64,000 nucleotides of DNA from Bacteroidia bacterium (GCA_025358395.1 JANYJT010000030.1:1-64000), one strand, 5' to 3'. Positions 10,401-18,225 are shown, counted from the stretch's first letter. Translations and numbers: made by a program. Notes: generated by a model from the sequence alone, not told the origin.

Positions 10401-11062
10401 AAAAGCATGAAAAAAATAAATGCAGGAATTTCCGCTCGCGATGTCCCATACTGCATGATTTTATACTGTATCCCAAAATGAAATTTCCCCTCCCGGCAAA
10501 ATACTTGAATGGTGCCTGGTTTCTGATCTTTGACTACTTCGCACTGATCTGAAAGGCGAAAATCCTCTTGAAAGGAAGATTGAATGTACCGGTTCTGGTA
10601 GGGAAAGTCCCTTTTTATCAGCATGTAACCCGCAATAGTATAATCATCCGCCTGTTTGCTGAAAACATAAAACCATCCGGTAGGCAATTTTCTGAGTTTC
10701 CCTTCCTGTTTGATTTGTTCATCTTGGTTGTCAAATGCGATGAGGGATGAGCTCCAGTAAATCAACGAATCGTGGGATGAAACTGTATAAAAAAGTCCGT
10801 TGTTTTCTTGCTCTGCTCCAACGGATTCTAACCAGAGTTCCTTTCCCTCGTTAGATTTGGAGAGTTTATTGCCGATCTGATCCATTTCTGCCCTGATGGT
10901 CTTCTCTTTTCCCTCAAAAACTTTGAAGATACGTTCTCCTTCTGCTTTCTGACCCGGCTCAGAAAAAAATAACGGGCCAATACAGAGAGAGCATATCAAT
11001 GCCAATACTGCCATCATGAGGAAGACAAATCCGGGAATAATATTTCCTTTACTTTTAAGCAT
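7406..11062 (-). CDS. Large multi-pass membrane sensor histidine kinase
   Basis: 1218 residues. One N-terminal membrane segment and a ~190-residue extracytoplasmic region precede a bundle of about seven transmembrane helices (residues ~210-470). A second long extracytoplasmic region, two more helices near 710-780, a third sensor loop and a final helix lead into a HAMP-like linker. The kinase core is intact: phospho-acceptor His in RQIAHEINNPLTPMKL (about residue 1010), N box NIVRNATQAI, G1 INNGPGIPEADRSRLF and G2 GGMGLGLAITKS. It would autophosphorylate on His and signal to a response regulator; no such partner is encoded nearby. The start overlaps the end of rlmH by 8 bp, so the two are probably co-translated. 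Confidence 0.9.
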   Translation of the reverse strand: MLKSKGNIIPGFVFLMMAVLALICSLCIGPLFFSEPGQKAEGERIFKVFEGKEKTIRAEMDQIGNKLSKSNEGKELWLESVGAEQENNGLFYTVSSHDSLIYWSSSLIAFDNQDEQIKQEGKLRKLPTGWFYVFSKQADDYTIAGYMLIKRDFPYQNRYIQSSFQEDFRLSDQCEVVKDQKPGTIQVFCREGKFHFGIQYKIMQYGTSRAEIPAFIFFMLFVVLLSMQVHRWICDLKLKSLAKFFISITFAASFYLLLNYFKFPDVVYTGKLFAPFHFAWGKALSSMGDYLLLSFFLLFVSQSFFYMFRKERNITLFSTLNLFYIFFVSIFFIVSIRLFLLLLNNSDVSLEFYKNYTLSVPNILASVCIAMQMVGLGAIFIRIKCSIQRGGKSLAIFVPVLISFLFLWLILVFAGLNIPLWLGIIYLVVVLLIDQAGVDLLSKYKLTALLGYGLLLAFGLNMVAENQIEIKRADIQKVMAVTLATERDPAAEIFLSDFESKVAKDSLILMFTTPPYQKLESYLKQNYFTGFWSNYELQVTVCAATDSVYLPNDRLKYPCINFFNELKTSKGVILTGSEFYFMDRLNGRISYLGELHLYDRQNRKPLIAFIELNSKIVPEGKGYPQLLMDQQAARKNRNNGYSYAKYFDNKLVDRGGSCLYDPAIPAGLNFQREFTYYEKGGFSHCVYKRSGENYVVVSYPIASLVEKGRGFPTLFLFIYLLGFLWIVFNQLMKLVPKNRLELRGKIQFTLVATLLVLLFIIGLGLIRYNYLELQQSLKEELNQKVRAISSELGLRVGHSARLDSLHAFLGDQLVEISDITWTDINVYDLKGKLAASSRKEIFEQGLTSDRMDSRAYQAMCIQGGATYLHNENLGKMEFFSVYAPLFNELEELVGYVNLPYFNRQDEFTRQVTGFIVAFINLYILLVLLTMVVALAISTKLTVPLLQLEQKLQGIAFGRENARIEYHGEDEIGRLVEAYNKKVAELADSAAMLARSERESAWKEMARQIAHEINNPLTPMKLNVQYLQKIKNEGSPNFDEYFNRVTRMLVTQIDALSSIASAFSDFARLPSTRIEPVEMTGLLREVATLFEAPGEYSLTVECPDREVYVSGDRDQLRRALVNIVRNATQAILNQVDGSIRLTLEIAENQVKIAVINNGPGIPEADRSRLFEPNFTTKSGGMGLGLAITKSIIENYKGEIRCESMPGKTIFLMKFQLLFS

Positions 11063-11528
11063 GGTGATATGGTTCTCCTTTGATAATTGTCATGGCACGG
11101 TACAATTGTTCAATAAAAATCAGCCGGACCAACTGATGCGGAAAAGTCAACTTGGACAGAGACATTTTGCTGTCTGCCCTTTGGTAAACGGCTTCCGAAA
11201 ACCCATAAGGACCGCCCACAACAAAAATAACCTGTCGTGTACCTGCCAGCATTCTTTTCTGAACCCAAACAGCCAAACCTGTAGAGGATAATTCTGTTCC
11301 ATCAACATCCAATAGTACCAGTTCATCTCCTGTAGAGACTTGGTCAAGAATACTCTTTCCTTCCCGATCCCTTTGCTGATCAGTTGAAAGATGACGGCTA
11401 TTTTTGATGTCTGCTATCACCCTGATCTCGAAAGGAAGGTAGTGGATCAACCTTTTCCGGTAATCTTCAATCCCCTCGAGGAGGTATTTTTTATCTGTGG
11501 CTCCAACCAATAATAAGGTTATCCGCAC
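11055..11528 (-). CDS. rlmH: 23S rRNA (pseudouridine1915-N3)-methyltransferase RlmH
   Basis: A SPOUT-class methyltransferase that methylates pseudouridine 1915 of 23S rRNA in helix 69 of assembled ribosomes, using SAM. The C-terminal knot is clear: FVVGGPYGF, SKLTFPHQLVRLIFIEQLYRA (family hallmark) and the terminal KGEPYHHA. I chose the GTG at 11528 (VRITLLLVGATDKKYL) because it gives 157 residues, matching the family, and family N-termini usually read MKI-x-LL-x-VG. A longer in-frame start at 11582 would add 18 residues with no counterpart. The stop overlaps the histidine kinase start. Confidence 0.93.
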   Translation of the reverse strand: MRITLLLVGATDKKYLLEGIEDYRKRLIHYLPFEIRVIADIKNSRHLSTDQQRDREGKSILDQVSTGDELVLLDVDGTELSSTGLAVWVQKRMLAGTRQVIFVVGGPYGFSEAVYQRADSKMSLSKLTFPHQLVRLIFIEQLYRAMTIIKGEPYHHA

Positions 11529-11613
11529 GGCATGATAATTGTTAGAGAACCTACAAAGTAATGTTATTTTTACACATGTCATAAAAATGGATATAAAATT
11601 TGCAGGTATTGGC

Positions 11614-11621
11614 TATATTTG
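11614..11621 (+). promoter_or_regulatory. Candidate -7 box (TATATTTG)
   Basis: A perfect match to the Bacteroidota -7 consensus TAnnTTTG, about 48 bp before the DUF4783 start in the divergent rlmH intergenic gap. No convincing TTTG -33 element at the expected distance, so this is tentative. Confidence 0.35.
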
Positions 11622-11669
11622 ACACTCTTACGCCATTTTTATGATATCAAACAGTTCAAAAAAAGTGTG

Positions 11670-12056
11670 ATGAAGAATATCTCTTTCTCTTTGGCAACTT
11701 TTCTTATCCTTATGCTTCTGGCAGGCAGAAGTGAAGGACAGATCCCAGCCCAGATCGGATCCGGTTTAAAATCAGGAAATGCGAAAATGGTTGCCTCCTG
11801 TTTCAATGACAATGTTGAACTGGTCATCCTGGACAAGGAGAACGTATGCTCGAAGGAGCAGGGCGAGATGATCCTCAATGATTTTTTCATCAAAAACAAG
11901 CCGGTCGATTTTAAGCTGACGCATCAGGGTGGGACAGATTCTGTATATGGAATAGGCAAATTGCAGACGGCCAATGCCAATTTCCGGATCTATTTTATGC
12001 TCAAAACTTTTGCCAACAAGCCCATGTTGGTACAATTAAGAATAGAGAAGGACTAG
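11670..12056 (+). CDS. DUF4783 family exported protein
   Basis: 128 residues from the ATG at 11670, which opens a signal peptide (MKNISFSLATFLILMLLAG). The mature part has the family layout: IPAQIGSGLKSGNAKMVASC, then FNDNVELVILDKENVCSKEQ, a DFFIKNKPVDFKLTHQG stretch and a terminal LVQLRIEKD. The fold is likely NTF2/SnoaL-like, as in other small lumazine-pocket proteins; no activity is known. It diverges from rlmH and sits 14 bp before the YihY gene, so the two probably form an operon. Confidence 0.8.
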   Translation: MKNISFSLATFLILMLLAGRSEGQIPAQIGSGLKSGNAKMVASCFNDNVELVILDKENVCSKEQGEMILNDFFIKNKPVDFKLTHQGGTDSVYGIGKLQTANANFRIYFMLKTFANKPMLVQLRIEKD

Positions 12057-12070
12057 CAAAAAAGTATTGC

Positions 12071-13027
12071 ATGCTAAGCGTAATCGAATCAGCGAAAATT
12101 TGGATAAAGAAAATTCCGGCCCGGGTTGTACTAAAGGCCAAAAAAATTACCGTGCCATTTTTCGATGGTTTGCCATTGTACGATGTCGCTCTTTTTTTCT
12201 ACCGTGGGATTGTAGACGGGGCGATTACTACCAGAGCCTCAGCCATTGCCTTTAATTTCATTCTGGCAGTATTCCCTGCTATCATTTTTCTCTTTACGCT
12301 GATTCCATACATCCCCATCGATAATTTCCAGGTAGAGTTGATGAAACTGATTCAAAGCGTCCTACCGGATAACGCCTATCTTGCCATTCAGAGCACGATA
12401 CAGGACATTGTGACTCAACCACGCGGAAGTTTACTTTCGATGGGATTCTTTGCTGCTTTTATCTTTTCCACCAATGGTTTGGTCTCCATAATTGTAGCTT
12501 TCAATGGAACCATTCATGCCACTGAGACCCGTAATATTGTGGGCTTGTACCTTACCGCTTTTGGTTTATCCCTGATCATGACCACCCTGACAACCCTGAG
12601 TGTTGCCCTGATAACGGTCTCCCAGCACAGTCTGGAATTTTTACTTGCCAAGCAATACATTCGTTCCGATTACATCATTTATTTATTGATGGGTGGAAAA
12701 TGGCTTGTGATACTTTTGCTCTTCTTTTTTGCTTTTGCTTTCCTTTTTTATTTTGCCCCGGCGCGCAAAATGAGGTTTCGGTTTATTTCTGCGGGAGGAA
12801 CATTGGCCACTGTTCTTTCCATTCTGATCTCTGTTGGATTCTCCTTTTATATCAACAATTTTGGAAAATACAATACCCTTTATGGATCAATCGGCACCCT
12901 GGTGGTGGTGATGCTCTGGTTCTATTTCATGGCGCTTATCCTGCTGATCGGGTTTGAGTTAAATGCCAGCATCTGGAGTGCACAGAGTAAAGCCAATGCA
13001 GAGTTAAAGTTAAAAGTTGAGAAATGA
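12071..13027 (+). CDS. YihY/virulence factor BrkB family inner-membrane protein
   Basis: 318 residues with about six transmembrane helices. Family features are the DGAITTRASAIAFNFILAVFP segment, the IPYIPIDNF loop, and a C-terminal TLYGSIGTLVVVMLWFYFMA followed by ILLIGFELNASI. Members were once annotated as ribonuclease BN, which is not supported; the transport or envelope role is unresolved. It lies downstream of the DUF4783 gene and converges on ribD, from which it is separated by a perfect hairpin. Confidence 0.88.
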   Translation: MLSVIESAKIWIKKIPARVVLKAKKITVPFFDGLPLYDVALFFYRGIVDGAITTRASAIAFNFILAVFPAIIFLFTLIPYIPIDNFQVELMKLIQSVLPDNAYLAIQSTIQDIVTQPRGSLLSMGFFAAFIFSTNGLVSIIVAFNGTIHATETRNIVGLYLTAFGLSLIMTTLTTLSVALITVSQHSLEFLLAKQYIRSDYIIYLLMGGKWLVILLLFFFAFAFLFYFAPARKMRFRFISAGGTLATVLSILISVGFSFYINNFGKYNTLYGSIGTLVVVMLWFYFMALILLIGFELNASIWSAQSKANAELKLKVEK

Positions 13028-13065
13028 GTGTGGAATATGTAGCGTGGGAACCGGTTCCCGATGTC

Positions 13066-13098
13066 AGACCTGACAGGTTTTGAAAACCTGTCAGGTCT
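13066..13098. terminator. Perfect 16-bp hairpin between convergent genes
   Basis: Left arm AGACCTGACAGGTTTT and right arm AAAACCTGTCAGGTCT are exact reverse complements around a single G; the right arm is followed by a T run on the plus strand. It can end transcription of the YihY gene and, because the arms are symmetrical, of ribD. The ribD stop codon (13091-13093) lies inside the right arm. As I recall, this GACCTGACAGG palindrome recurs between genes in many Bacteroidota genomes. Confidence 0.7.
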
Positions 13099-14191
13099 TT
13101 TTCACATTCCGGTAGTATATCCGCATCAAACTGTCGTCCAGCGCTTCCTCCCTATCCAAAGTCCAATCGGTTTCGGGTGCTTTGATGCCGGTGCCAAATC
13201 TGGCGTTGCCGATATAAATGCGTGCTTCATCCCACAATCCTACACGCATATAAGATTCCAGCAAAGATTTACCGCCCTCAATCAAAAGCGATTGAATTCC
13301 TCTTGCATGAAGAAGGGAGTTGATTTCGTTTAGCATTTTGTCGTCAAAATGAATCCCGACATATTCCAGATTTGGCTTTGACTCCATCTCTGCTTCTGTA
13401 AAAACCAGTGTCTCGGTCGACTGATCCAGCAACAATGTAGCTTCCGGAAGGATCCCCCTTCTGTCGAGCACCATTCTAAGCGGATGATTGCCTCTCCACT
13501 CCCGGACTGTGAGTGATGGATTGTCTTTCAAGGCAGTATTAGTTCCTACCAGAATGGCGGCCTCGTCAGAACGCATCTTGTGGACAGCAATCCTGGAAAG
13601 ATCGTTGGTGATCCAGGTCGGCCTACCAAACTCCGCCTCCTCGCGCGAACGGTCAATAAAGCCATCCTCCGTCTGTGCCCATTTCAATATGATATACGGC
13701 CTTTTCTTTTGATGAAAAGTCAGAAAGCGGCGGTTCATCCTGTCGCATTCCTCTTTGAGCAATCCTACAACGACCTCACAACCTGCACGTTTTAACTTTT
13801 CAATTCCTCTGCCAAAAACTTTTTCATTAGGGTCAGTACTGCCGATCACAACTTTTGGAATTCCAGATTTGATGACCAAATCGGCACAGGGGGGTGTCTT
13901 TCCATGGTGAGAACATGGCTCCAGGGTTACATACATGGTTGATTCAACAAGCAATTCGGCATTTTTAACCGCATTGATGGCATTCACTTCGGCATGAGCT
14001 TCTCCATATTTTCTGTGATAACCCTCGCCAATGATCAACCCATTGTGCACGATAACACATCCAACCATCGGATTGGGAGCAACTTGCCCCATTCCTGACT
14101 TGGCCAGTTCGACGGCACGCACCATAAATTTTTCTTCTGTTGGAGCAGCATCAAAATTGCGCTGTTTCCCTATTTTTGCATTTTCTGCCAT
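13091..14191 (-). CDS. ribD: Bifunctional riboflavin biosynthesis deaminase/reductase RibD
   Basis: Catalyses two steps of riboflavin synthesis: deamination of the pyrimidine intermediate, then NADPH-dependent reduction of its ribosyl group. The N-terminal deaminase has the zinc and catalytic residues in GEAHAEVNAI and LEPCSHHGKTPPCADL. The C-terminal reductase (from about residue 160) has FIDRSREEAEFG, LVGTNTALKDNPSLTVR and LLIEGGKSLLESY. The start at 14191 gives 366 residues, the family norm. The alternative ATG at 14125 would trim the conserved start, and 14233 adds an unlikely hydrophobic tail. It diverges from prmC with overlapping start codons. Confidence 0.93.
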   Translation of the reverse strand: MAENAKIGKQRNFDAAPTEEKFMVRAVELAKSGMGQVAPNPMVGCVIVHNGLIIGEGYHRKYGEAHAEVNAINAVKNAELLVESTMYVTLEPCSHHGKTPPCADLVIKSGIPKVVIGSTDPNEKVFGRGIEKLKRAGCEVVVGLLKEECDRMNRRFLTFHQKKRPYIILKWAQTEDGFIDRSREEAEFGRPTWITNDLSRIAVHKMRSDEAAILVGTNTALKDNPSLTVREWRGNHPLRMVLDRRGILPEATLLLDQSTETLVFTEAEMESKPNLEYVGIHFDDKMLNEINSLLHARGIQSLLIEGGKSLLESYMRVGLWDEARIYIGNARFGTGIKAPETDWTLDREEALDDSLMRIYYRNVKKT

Positions 14192-15041
14192 GTTGAATAC
14201 TAAAAAAATAATCAGGGAGAAACTTGCTCCCATATATCCCCCCTCAGAGGTGGAAAGTCTTTCGCGGCTTATCCTGGAGCATGTTACAGGCCTGTCTCCA
14301 TTGCGATTACACCTGAACCAGACGACTCCACTCGCTGAACCAAAGATAATGCAAATAGGGGAAATCTTAAACCGGCTTATCGCCTATGAACCCATTCAGT
14401 ATATTCTCGGCGAGACCGAATTCTTCGGACTGAAATTTAATGTCTCTCCCGGCGTGCTGATTCCAAGGGCAGAAACTGAAGAATTGGTCGACTGGATCAT
14501 CTCGGAAGAGAAGGGACATTGCAGCAGTCTGCTGGACATTGGCACCGGAAGCGGATGCATTCCAATCTCCATAGATAGAAATATGCTCTTAGACAGGGTT
14601 GAAGGTTGGGATATTTCAGAGGATGCTTTGAAAATTGCGGAGCGCAATGCCTCAAGAAATGATTCCAAAGTCCATTTCTCACAGCAGGATATTTTCCACC
14701 CTACCGGGATAACCAAACATACAAAATGGGATGTCATAGTAAGCAATCCGCCTTATGTTCTGATGGAAGAGTCTGATTTGATGGAAAAAAATGTGGTCGA
14801 CTTCGAACCCCATGTGGCACTCTTTGTTCCAGACAACGATCCGTTGATTTTTTACCGCACAATTGCACAATTTGCCGCCGCTCACCTTCACCATCATGGT
14901 AGTTTATATTTAGAAATCAACGAAAAAATGGGCGAAGCAACCGGCAAGCTGTTAGAATCATACGGCTTTGAAGAAATCCATACCAGGAAGGATCTTCAAG
15001 GCAAAGAAAGGATGATAAAGGCAAAAAAAATAAGTTTATAA
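14190..15041 (+). CDS. prmC: Peptide chain release factor N5-glutamine methyltransferase PrmC
   Basis: Methylates the GGQ glutamine of release factors RF1/RF2 using SAM. 283 residues from the ATG at 14190 (MLNTKKIIREKLA). The N-terminal helical domain includes ILGETEFFGLKFNVSPGVLI followed by PRAETEELV, both diagnostic. The Rossmann core has LLDIGTGSGCIPIS, the acidic ending of strand 2 in VEGWDIS, and the NPPY catalytic motif in VIVSNPPYVL. An upstream in-frame ATG at 14031 would run antisense through ribD and is rejected. Family length agrees with the chosen start. Confidence 0.93.
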   Translation: MLNTKKIIREKLAPIYPPSEVESLSRLILEHVTGLSPLRLHLNQTTPLAEPKIMQIGEILNRLIAYEPIQYILGETEFFGLKFNVSPGVLIPRAETEELVDWIISEEKGHCSSLLDIGTGSGCIPISIDRNMLLDRVEGWDISEDALKIAERNASRNDSKVHFSQQDIFHPTGITKHTKWDVIVSNPPYVLMEESDLMEKNVVDFEPHVALFVPDNDPLIFYRTIAQFAAAHLHHHGSLYLEINEKMGEATGKLLESYGFEEIHTRKDLQGKERMIKAKKISL

Positions 15042-15125
15042 AACCTAGATTGAAGTTTACCAAAGCGAACCGGTAATTCCCGGATTTTAGGATACATCCT
15101 TAGGAGCAGGTCAATTGCAAATATT

Positions 15126-15141
15126 TATTTTTGTATTTTTG
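15126..15141 (+). promoter_or_regulatory. Two abutting -7 boxes (TATTTTTG x2)
   Basis: TATTTTTG occurs at 15126-15133 and again at 15134-15141; both fit TAnnTTTG. They lie 36-51 bp before the antitoxin ATG, a sensible place for the toxin-antitoxin promoter. The -33 element is unclear. The duplicated box might allow alternative start sites. Confidence 0.4.
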
Positions 15142-15176
15142 TCAAACTGTTACAAATTTTGTTCTAATTGACAAAC

Positions 15177-15380
15177 ATGAAAACACAATACATTACTGAT
15201 ACTTCCGGTAAAAAAATGAGTGTCATTCTGCCCATTCGGGATTATGAAAAAATAATGGAAGGACTCGAAGAATTAGAAGACATTAAAGCATATGACCGTG
15301 CTAAATCTTACAAAAGCGAGCCAATACCTTTTGAGCAGGCTATCAAAGAATTAGATCTTCTGCGTGATGGTCGTTTATAA
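15177..15380 (+). CDS. Small antitoxin of a RelE/RelB-like type II toxin-antitoxin pair
   Basis: 67 residues from the ATG at 15177 (MKTQYITDTSGKKMSVILPI); a TTG three codons upstream is a weaker start. The N-terminal half looks like the DNA-binding part of Phd/YefM or related antitoxins, with the motif YITDTSGKKMSVILPIRDYE. The acidic C-terminal half (EGLEELEDIKAYDRAKSYKS) is the likely toxin-wrapping tail. It precedes and overlaps the toxin gene by 14 bp, as expected for such modules. By family analogy it neutralises the toxin and represses its own promoter. The exact antitoxin family is uncertain. Confidence 0.8.
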   Translation: MKTQYITDTSGKKMSVILPIRDYEKIMEGLEELEDIKAYDRAKSYKSEPIPFEQAIKELDLLRDGRL

Positions 15381-15624
15381 AATCTTTATTGAGAAAGCTG
15401 TATTTAAACAACTTAAAAATATTCCAGAAAAAAATTACCGGAAAATAATGGCATCCATAGCCTCTTTGGCAAATAATCCACGTCCTTTAGGATGCAAAAA
15501 ACTTAAAGGAAGGCCGGGTTATCGGATCAGAGAAGGGAATTACCGCATTATCTACGAAATTAGTGACAAGATCCTTACCGTTACTGTTATAGATGCTGGA
15601 GACAGAAAGGAAATATATGAATGA
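15367..15624 (+). CDS. RelE/ParE-superfamily toxin
   Basis: 85 residues from the ATG at 15367 (a GTG directly before it is an alternative). It has the compact RelE fold signature: VYKIFIEKAVFKQLKNIPEK, then IMASIASLANNPRPLGCKKL, and the core KGRPGYRIREGNYRIIYEI with conserved Arg and Tyr, ending TVTVIDAGDRKEIYE. RelE-type toxins cut mRNA at the ribosome, while ParE relatives block gyrase; the R-x-G-x-Y-R-x-I-Y core favours the RelE side. The polyferredoxin gene converges on it with only a 9-bp gap. Confidence 0.85.
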   Translation: MVVYKIFIEKAVFKQLKNIPEKNYRKIMASIASLANNPRPLGCKKLKGRPGYRIREGNYRIIYEISDKILTVTVIDAGDRKEIYE

Positions 15625-15633
15625 GCATTCTGG

Positions 15634-17262
15634 CTAAAACGGAAACTCCCCCTCTTTCAGCGCATTCTTCGCTTTCTCCGTTTTTGGCTTTTCGGCGGCA
15701 AGGTGAGTAGGGTTGCCATTGACATAGATCGCTTTGAAAGGTGTCGTCGGACAAGCATATTCGCATGCACCGCATCCGACACATATTTTCCGGTCAATCT
15801 CAGGTATGAATAACTTGCCGTAAGGAACCATATGCACCGCTTTGGTTGGACAGTGTTCAGAACATGCTCCGCAATCAGTCTTCTCTGTCTCGACGATACA
15901 ATTTTTCTTTTCGAACTGGACCTGACCGATCTGAAGTAAGTGTTTGGCATCCATGGTGATCGGGACAATTGCTCCCGTCGGACAAACATCACTGCAAAGG
16001 GTGCAATCAAATTCGCAAAGGCCTTTCCGATAGGCCATATGTGGCTGCATTACACCAATCAAACCGAATTCAAGAAATGAGGGCTGCAAAACTTTCGTCG
16101 GACAAGCCGAAACGCACAAAGAACAACCGGTACAAATCTTGTTGAAACGACCAACAGATCTTGAACCGGGAGGCGAAACTGCGGAAGTTTTTTTCTCCGG
16201 GATGGTGCTCCGGCCTTTGGGTACCGGTACAATTAGTTTGGGTTTTTTATCCGCCGGAATTGAATCCGCGGCTTTAAATCCATACAATGCCGCAACACCA
16301 ATGACTGAAGTAATCAGGAAGTTCCTTTTAGAAGGATCTGACACAAAATTTTCGGACTTAATCTCCGTTTTAGGTGACAAACTTATGGGGTTTTCGAAAG
16401 TTTTACCTGCTTTTGGATGATAGTTCATGGCATGTTCAGAGCAAACTGTTAAACAGTTGTAACAGGCGACACAACGACTATAGTCAATGGTTTGACTCTT
16501 TACTTCGATACATTCCGCCTTGCACACGCGTGCACATCTTCCACAATGGGTGCATTGTTTCTTATTAATCCCGATTTTAAAAATGGCAAATTTTGAGATG
16601 AAGCCTAAAAAAGTTCCAACCGGACAAACCGTATTGCAATATAGCCGCCCACGATAAAAAGAGGTCCAGGCAATGAATGCGAAGAACAAGGTGGTAATCA
16701 CAAGAATTGCAGGGTGAACGGGAACCATGTCATAGCGGTACAACCAGTTATAAATATCCGCCTTGGCAAACCCAGCTGCGAAAACATTGTTAACGACCAC
16801 AACAACAGGCTTAAACAAAAGAGTAGAAATCCTTCCAAAAAGGCTGTATGGATCCAGAAAAGTAATCAGCGTGATGCTTCCGAAAAAAAGAGGAAGAAGA
16901 ACTAACACCAAAAGGCCATACCTTAGGATCGTCCAGGCTTTGTGGTATTTGAACTTGCTCTTTTTTCGCGTTTTGCCGGAGATCCGGGAAATAAAATCCT
17001 GCATAATCCCAAGTGGGCATAACATTGAACAATAGACCCTTCCAAAAAGGATAGTCAGAAGCAAAACAACCACAAAGCCAAAATCTATTACTCCGGAAAT
17101 GGAAATGGTTTTGATGATCGATGGAATAAACTGCAGAAATATACCCATCTGATAAAAATCAGATGAAAAGCTCTTCCGAAAATCAACAAATAGAAAAAAC
17201 AGTAAAAGAAGAAAGAAGATGGCGAGACCAACCCTCAACCTTTTCAGAAAAAGAAAATTCAT
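15634..17262 (-). CDS. Membrane-bound 4Fe-4S polyferredoxin (NapH/YccM-like)
   Basis: 542 residues. The N-terminal half has about five membrane helices and two CxxxCP motifs (CSMLCPLG, CNTVCPVG) typical of the NapH/RnfC-like membrane iron-sulfur family. Three ferredoxin regions follow: CTHCGRCARVCKAEC with CVACYNCLTVC; CTGCSLCVSACPTKVL with CTLCSDVCPTGAI; and CGACSEHCPTKAV with CVGCGACEYACP. A short membrane segment (NFLITSVIGVAALYGF) lies between sets. It probably passes electrons between the quinone pool or cytoplasmic donors and an unknown partner. Its ATG shares one base with the stop of the DUF362 gene (TAATG), implying translational coupling. Confidence 0.88.
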   Translation of the reverse strand: MNFLFLKRLRVGLAIFFLLLLFFLFVDFRKSFSSDFYQMGIFLQFIPSIIKTISISGVIDFGFVVVLLLTILFGRVYCSMLCPLGIMQDFISRISGKTRKKSKFKYHKAWTILRYGLLVLVLLPLFFGSITLITFLDPYSLFGRISTLLFKPVVVVVNNVFAAGFAKADIYNWLYRYDMVPVHPAILVITTLFFAFIAWTSFYRGRLYCNTVCPVGTFLGFISKFAIFKIGINKKQCTHCGRCARVCKAECIEVKSQTIDYSRCVACYNCLTVCSEHAMNYHPKAGKTFENPISLSPKTEIKSENFVSDPSKRNFLITSVIGVAALYGFKAADSIPADKKPKLIVPVPKGRSTIPEKKTSAVSPPGSRSVGRFNKICTGCSLCVSACPTKVLQPSFLEFGLIGVMQPHMAYRKGLCEFDCTLCSDVCPTGAIVPITMDAKHLLQIGQVQFEKKNCIVETEKTDCGACSEHCPTKAVHMVPYGKLFIPEIDRKICVGCGACEYACPTTPFKAIYVNGNPTHLAAEKPKTEKAKNALKEGEFPF

Positions 17263-18176
17263 TACAGGTTAATCCGGTTGATGTTCAATTTGGAAAGATC
17301 CATTTCGCCCAAACCCGCAGCATTGGCCAACTGAATATGGTTGATATCTGCAGGCTCTTTGCCGAAAAATTTTGTCGCAGCAGCATCAGCGGCTACGATA
17401 TCCCTCGAAAGAATAAGACTTTTCATAGTTACAACATCGTCCAGCGAGACACCCATGGGACCGTTTTGTTTCATCACATAATACGCATCAACCACATTCA
17501 AATTGGGTTTTTTATAGTGGAGGAAATCTGCAATACACTGGTGAAGGTCATTTTTATGCCAAAATCCCCGATCCCAAACGCATCCCATCATATTTTTCAT
17601 GGAGATGGAGAGTTTTGATGAACTATGATTTTTTAAAATCGGAACATTGATAAACACATCAGCACTGAGTAACAGCTCGTGTATTTTCATCTCCTTGAGC
17701 TTGGAGCTACCAGTGACTTCAACCTTCTGATAATACCTCTCGCTGTCTCCGGGAACCATTTTACCTCCGGCCGCAATTACCGCAGCTTCTATACCCGAAT
17801 TCTTGTAACATTTGGTCCACTCATGACAGGTATGATCGAAGACAAAAACTTCCTTTGCACCGGCTTTCAAACACTGCTCAACAATTCGTTTAACGAGAAT
17901 TGGATTGGTATTTGCGCCACGCTCCGGAACCCTGTCCCAACCAATATTTGGTTTGATTACAACCTTTTGTCCGGGTTTGACAAACTGTGACATACCCCCC
18001 ATAGCTTCGATGCCTTTGTCGAACATGACATCCGGCTCTCCTCCGCGTACAGCGATCAAATCATAAGGAAGTGCAGCATTCCCTGCCATCAGGTTATCAA
18101 TTCCGCCAAATGTGATAGCAGCACCGGTTGCAATGCCTGCACCAATGCCGGATGAGATAAATTTTCTGCGTTCCAT
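17262..18176 (-). CDS. DUF362 family protein with twin-arginine-type leader
   Basis: 304 residues from the ATG at 18176. The N-terminus MERRKFISSGIGAGIATGAA is a twin-arginine-like leader, so export in folded form is plausible. The body has family blocks FVKPGQKVVIKPNIGWDRVP, EVFVFDHTCHEWTKC, VFINVPILKNHSSSKLSISM and KNMMGCVWDRGFWH. DUF362 proteins are often linked to or fused with ferredoxin domains; here the ferredoxin partner is the next, coupled gene. The substrate is unknown. A longer frame upstream (to 18341) overlaps the region before the lamin-tail gene stop and lacks a leader, so it is rejected. Confidence 0.85.
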   Translation of the reverse strand: MERRKFISSGIGAGIATGAAITFGGIDNLMAGNAALPYDLIAVRGGEPDVMFDKGIEAMGGMSQFVKPGQKVVIKPNIGWDRVPERGANTNPILVKRIVEQCLKAGAKEVFVFDHTCHEWTKCYKNSGIEAAVIAAGGKMVPGDSERYYQKVEVTGSSKLKEMKIHELLLSADVFINVPILKNHSSSKLSISMKNMMGCVWDRGFWHKNDLHQCIADFLHYKKPNLNVVDAYYVMKQNGPMGVSLDDVVTMKSLILSRDIVAADAAATKFFGKEPADINHIQLANAAGLGEMDLSKLNINRINL

Positions 18177-18225
18177 AAGATACAATTTAATATCGTTACA
18201 GTTTACTGACTCAAAATTAGAAAAA

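Noticed and set aside
14031..14189. N-terminal extension of prmC to the upstream ATG at 14031
   Set aside because: The added 53 residues run antisense through conserved ribD coding sequence and have no counterpart in the family.
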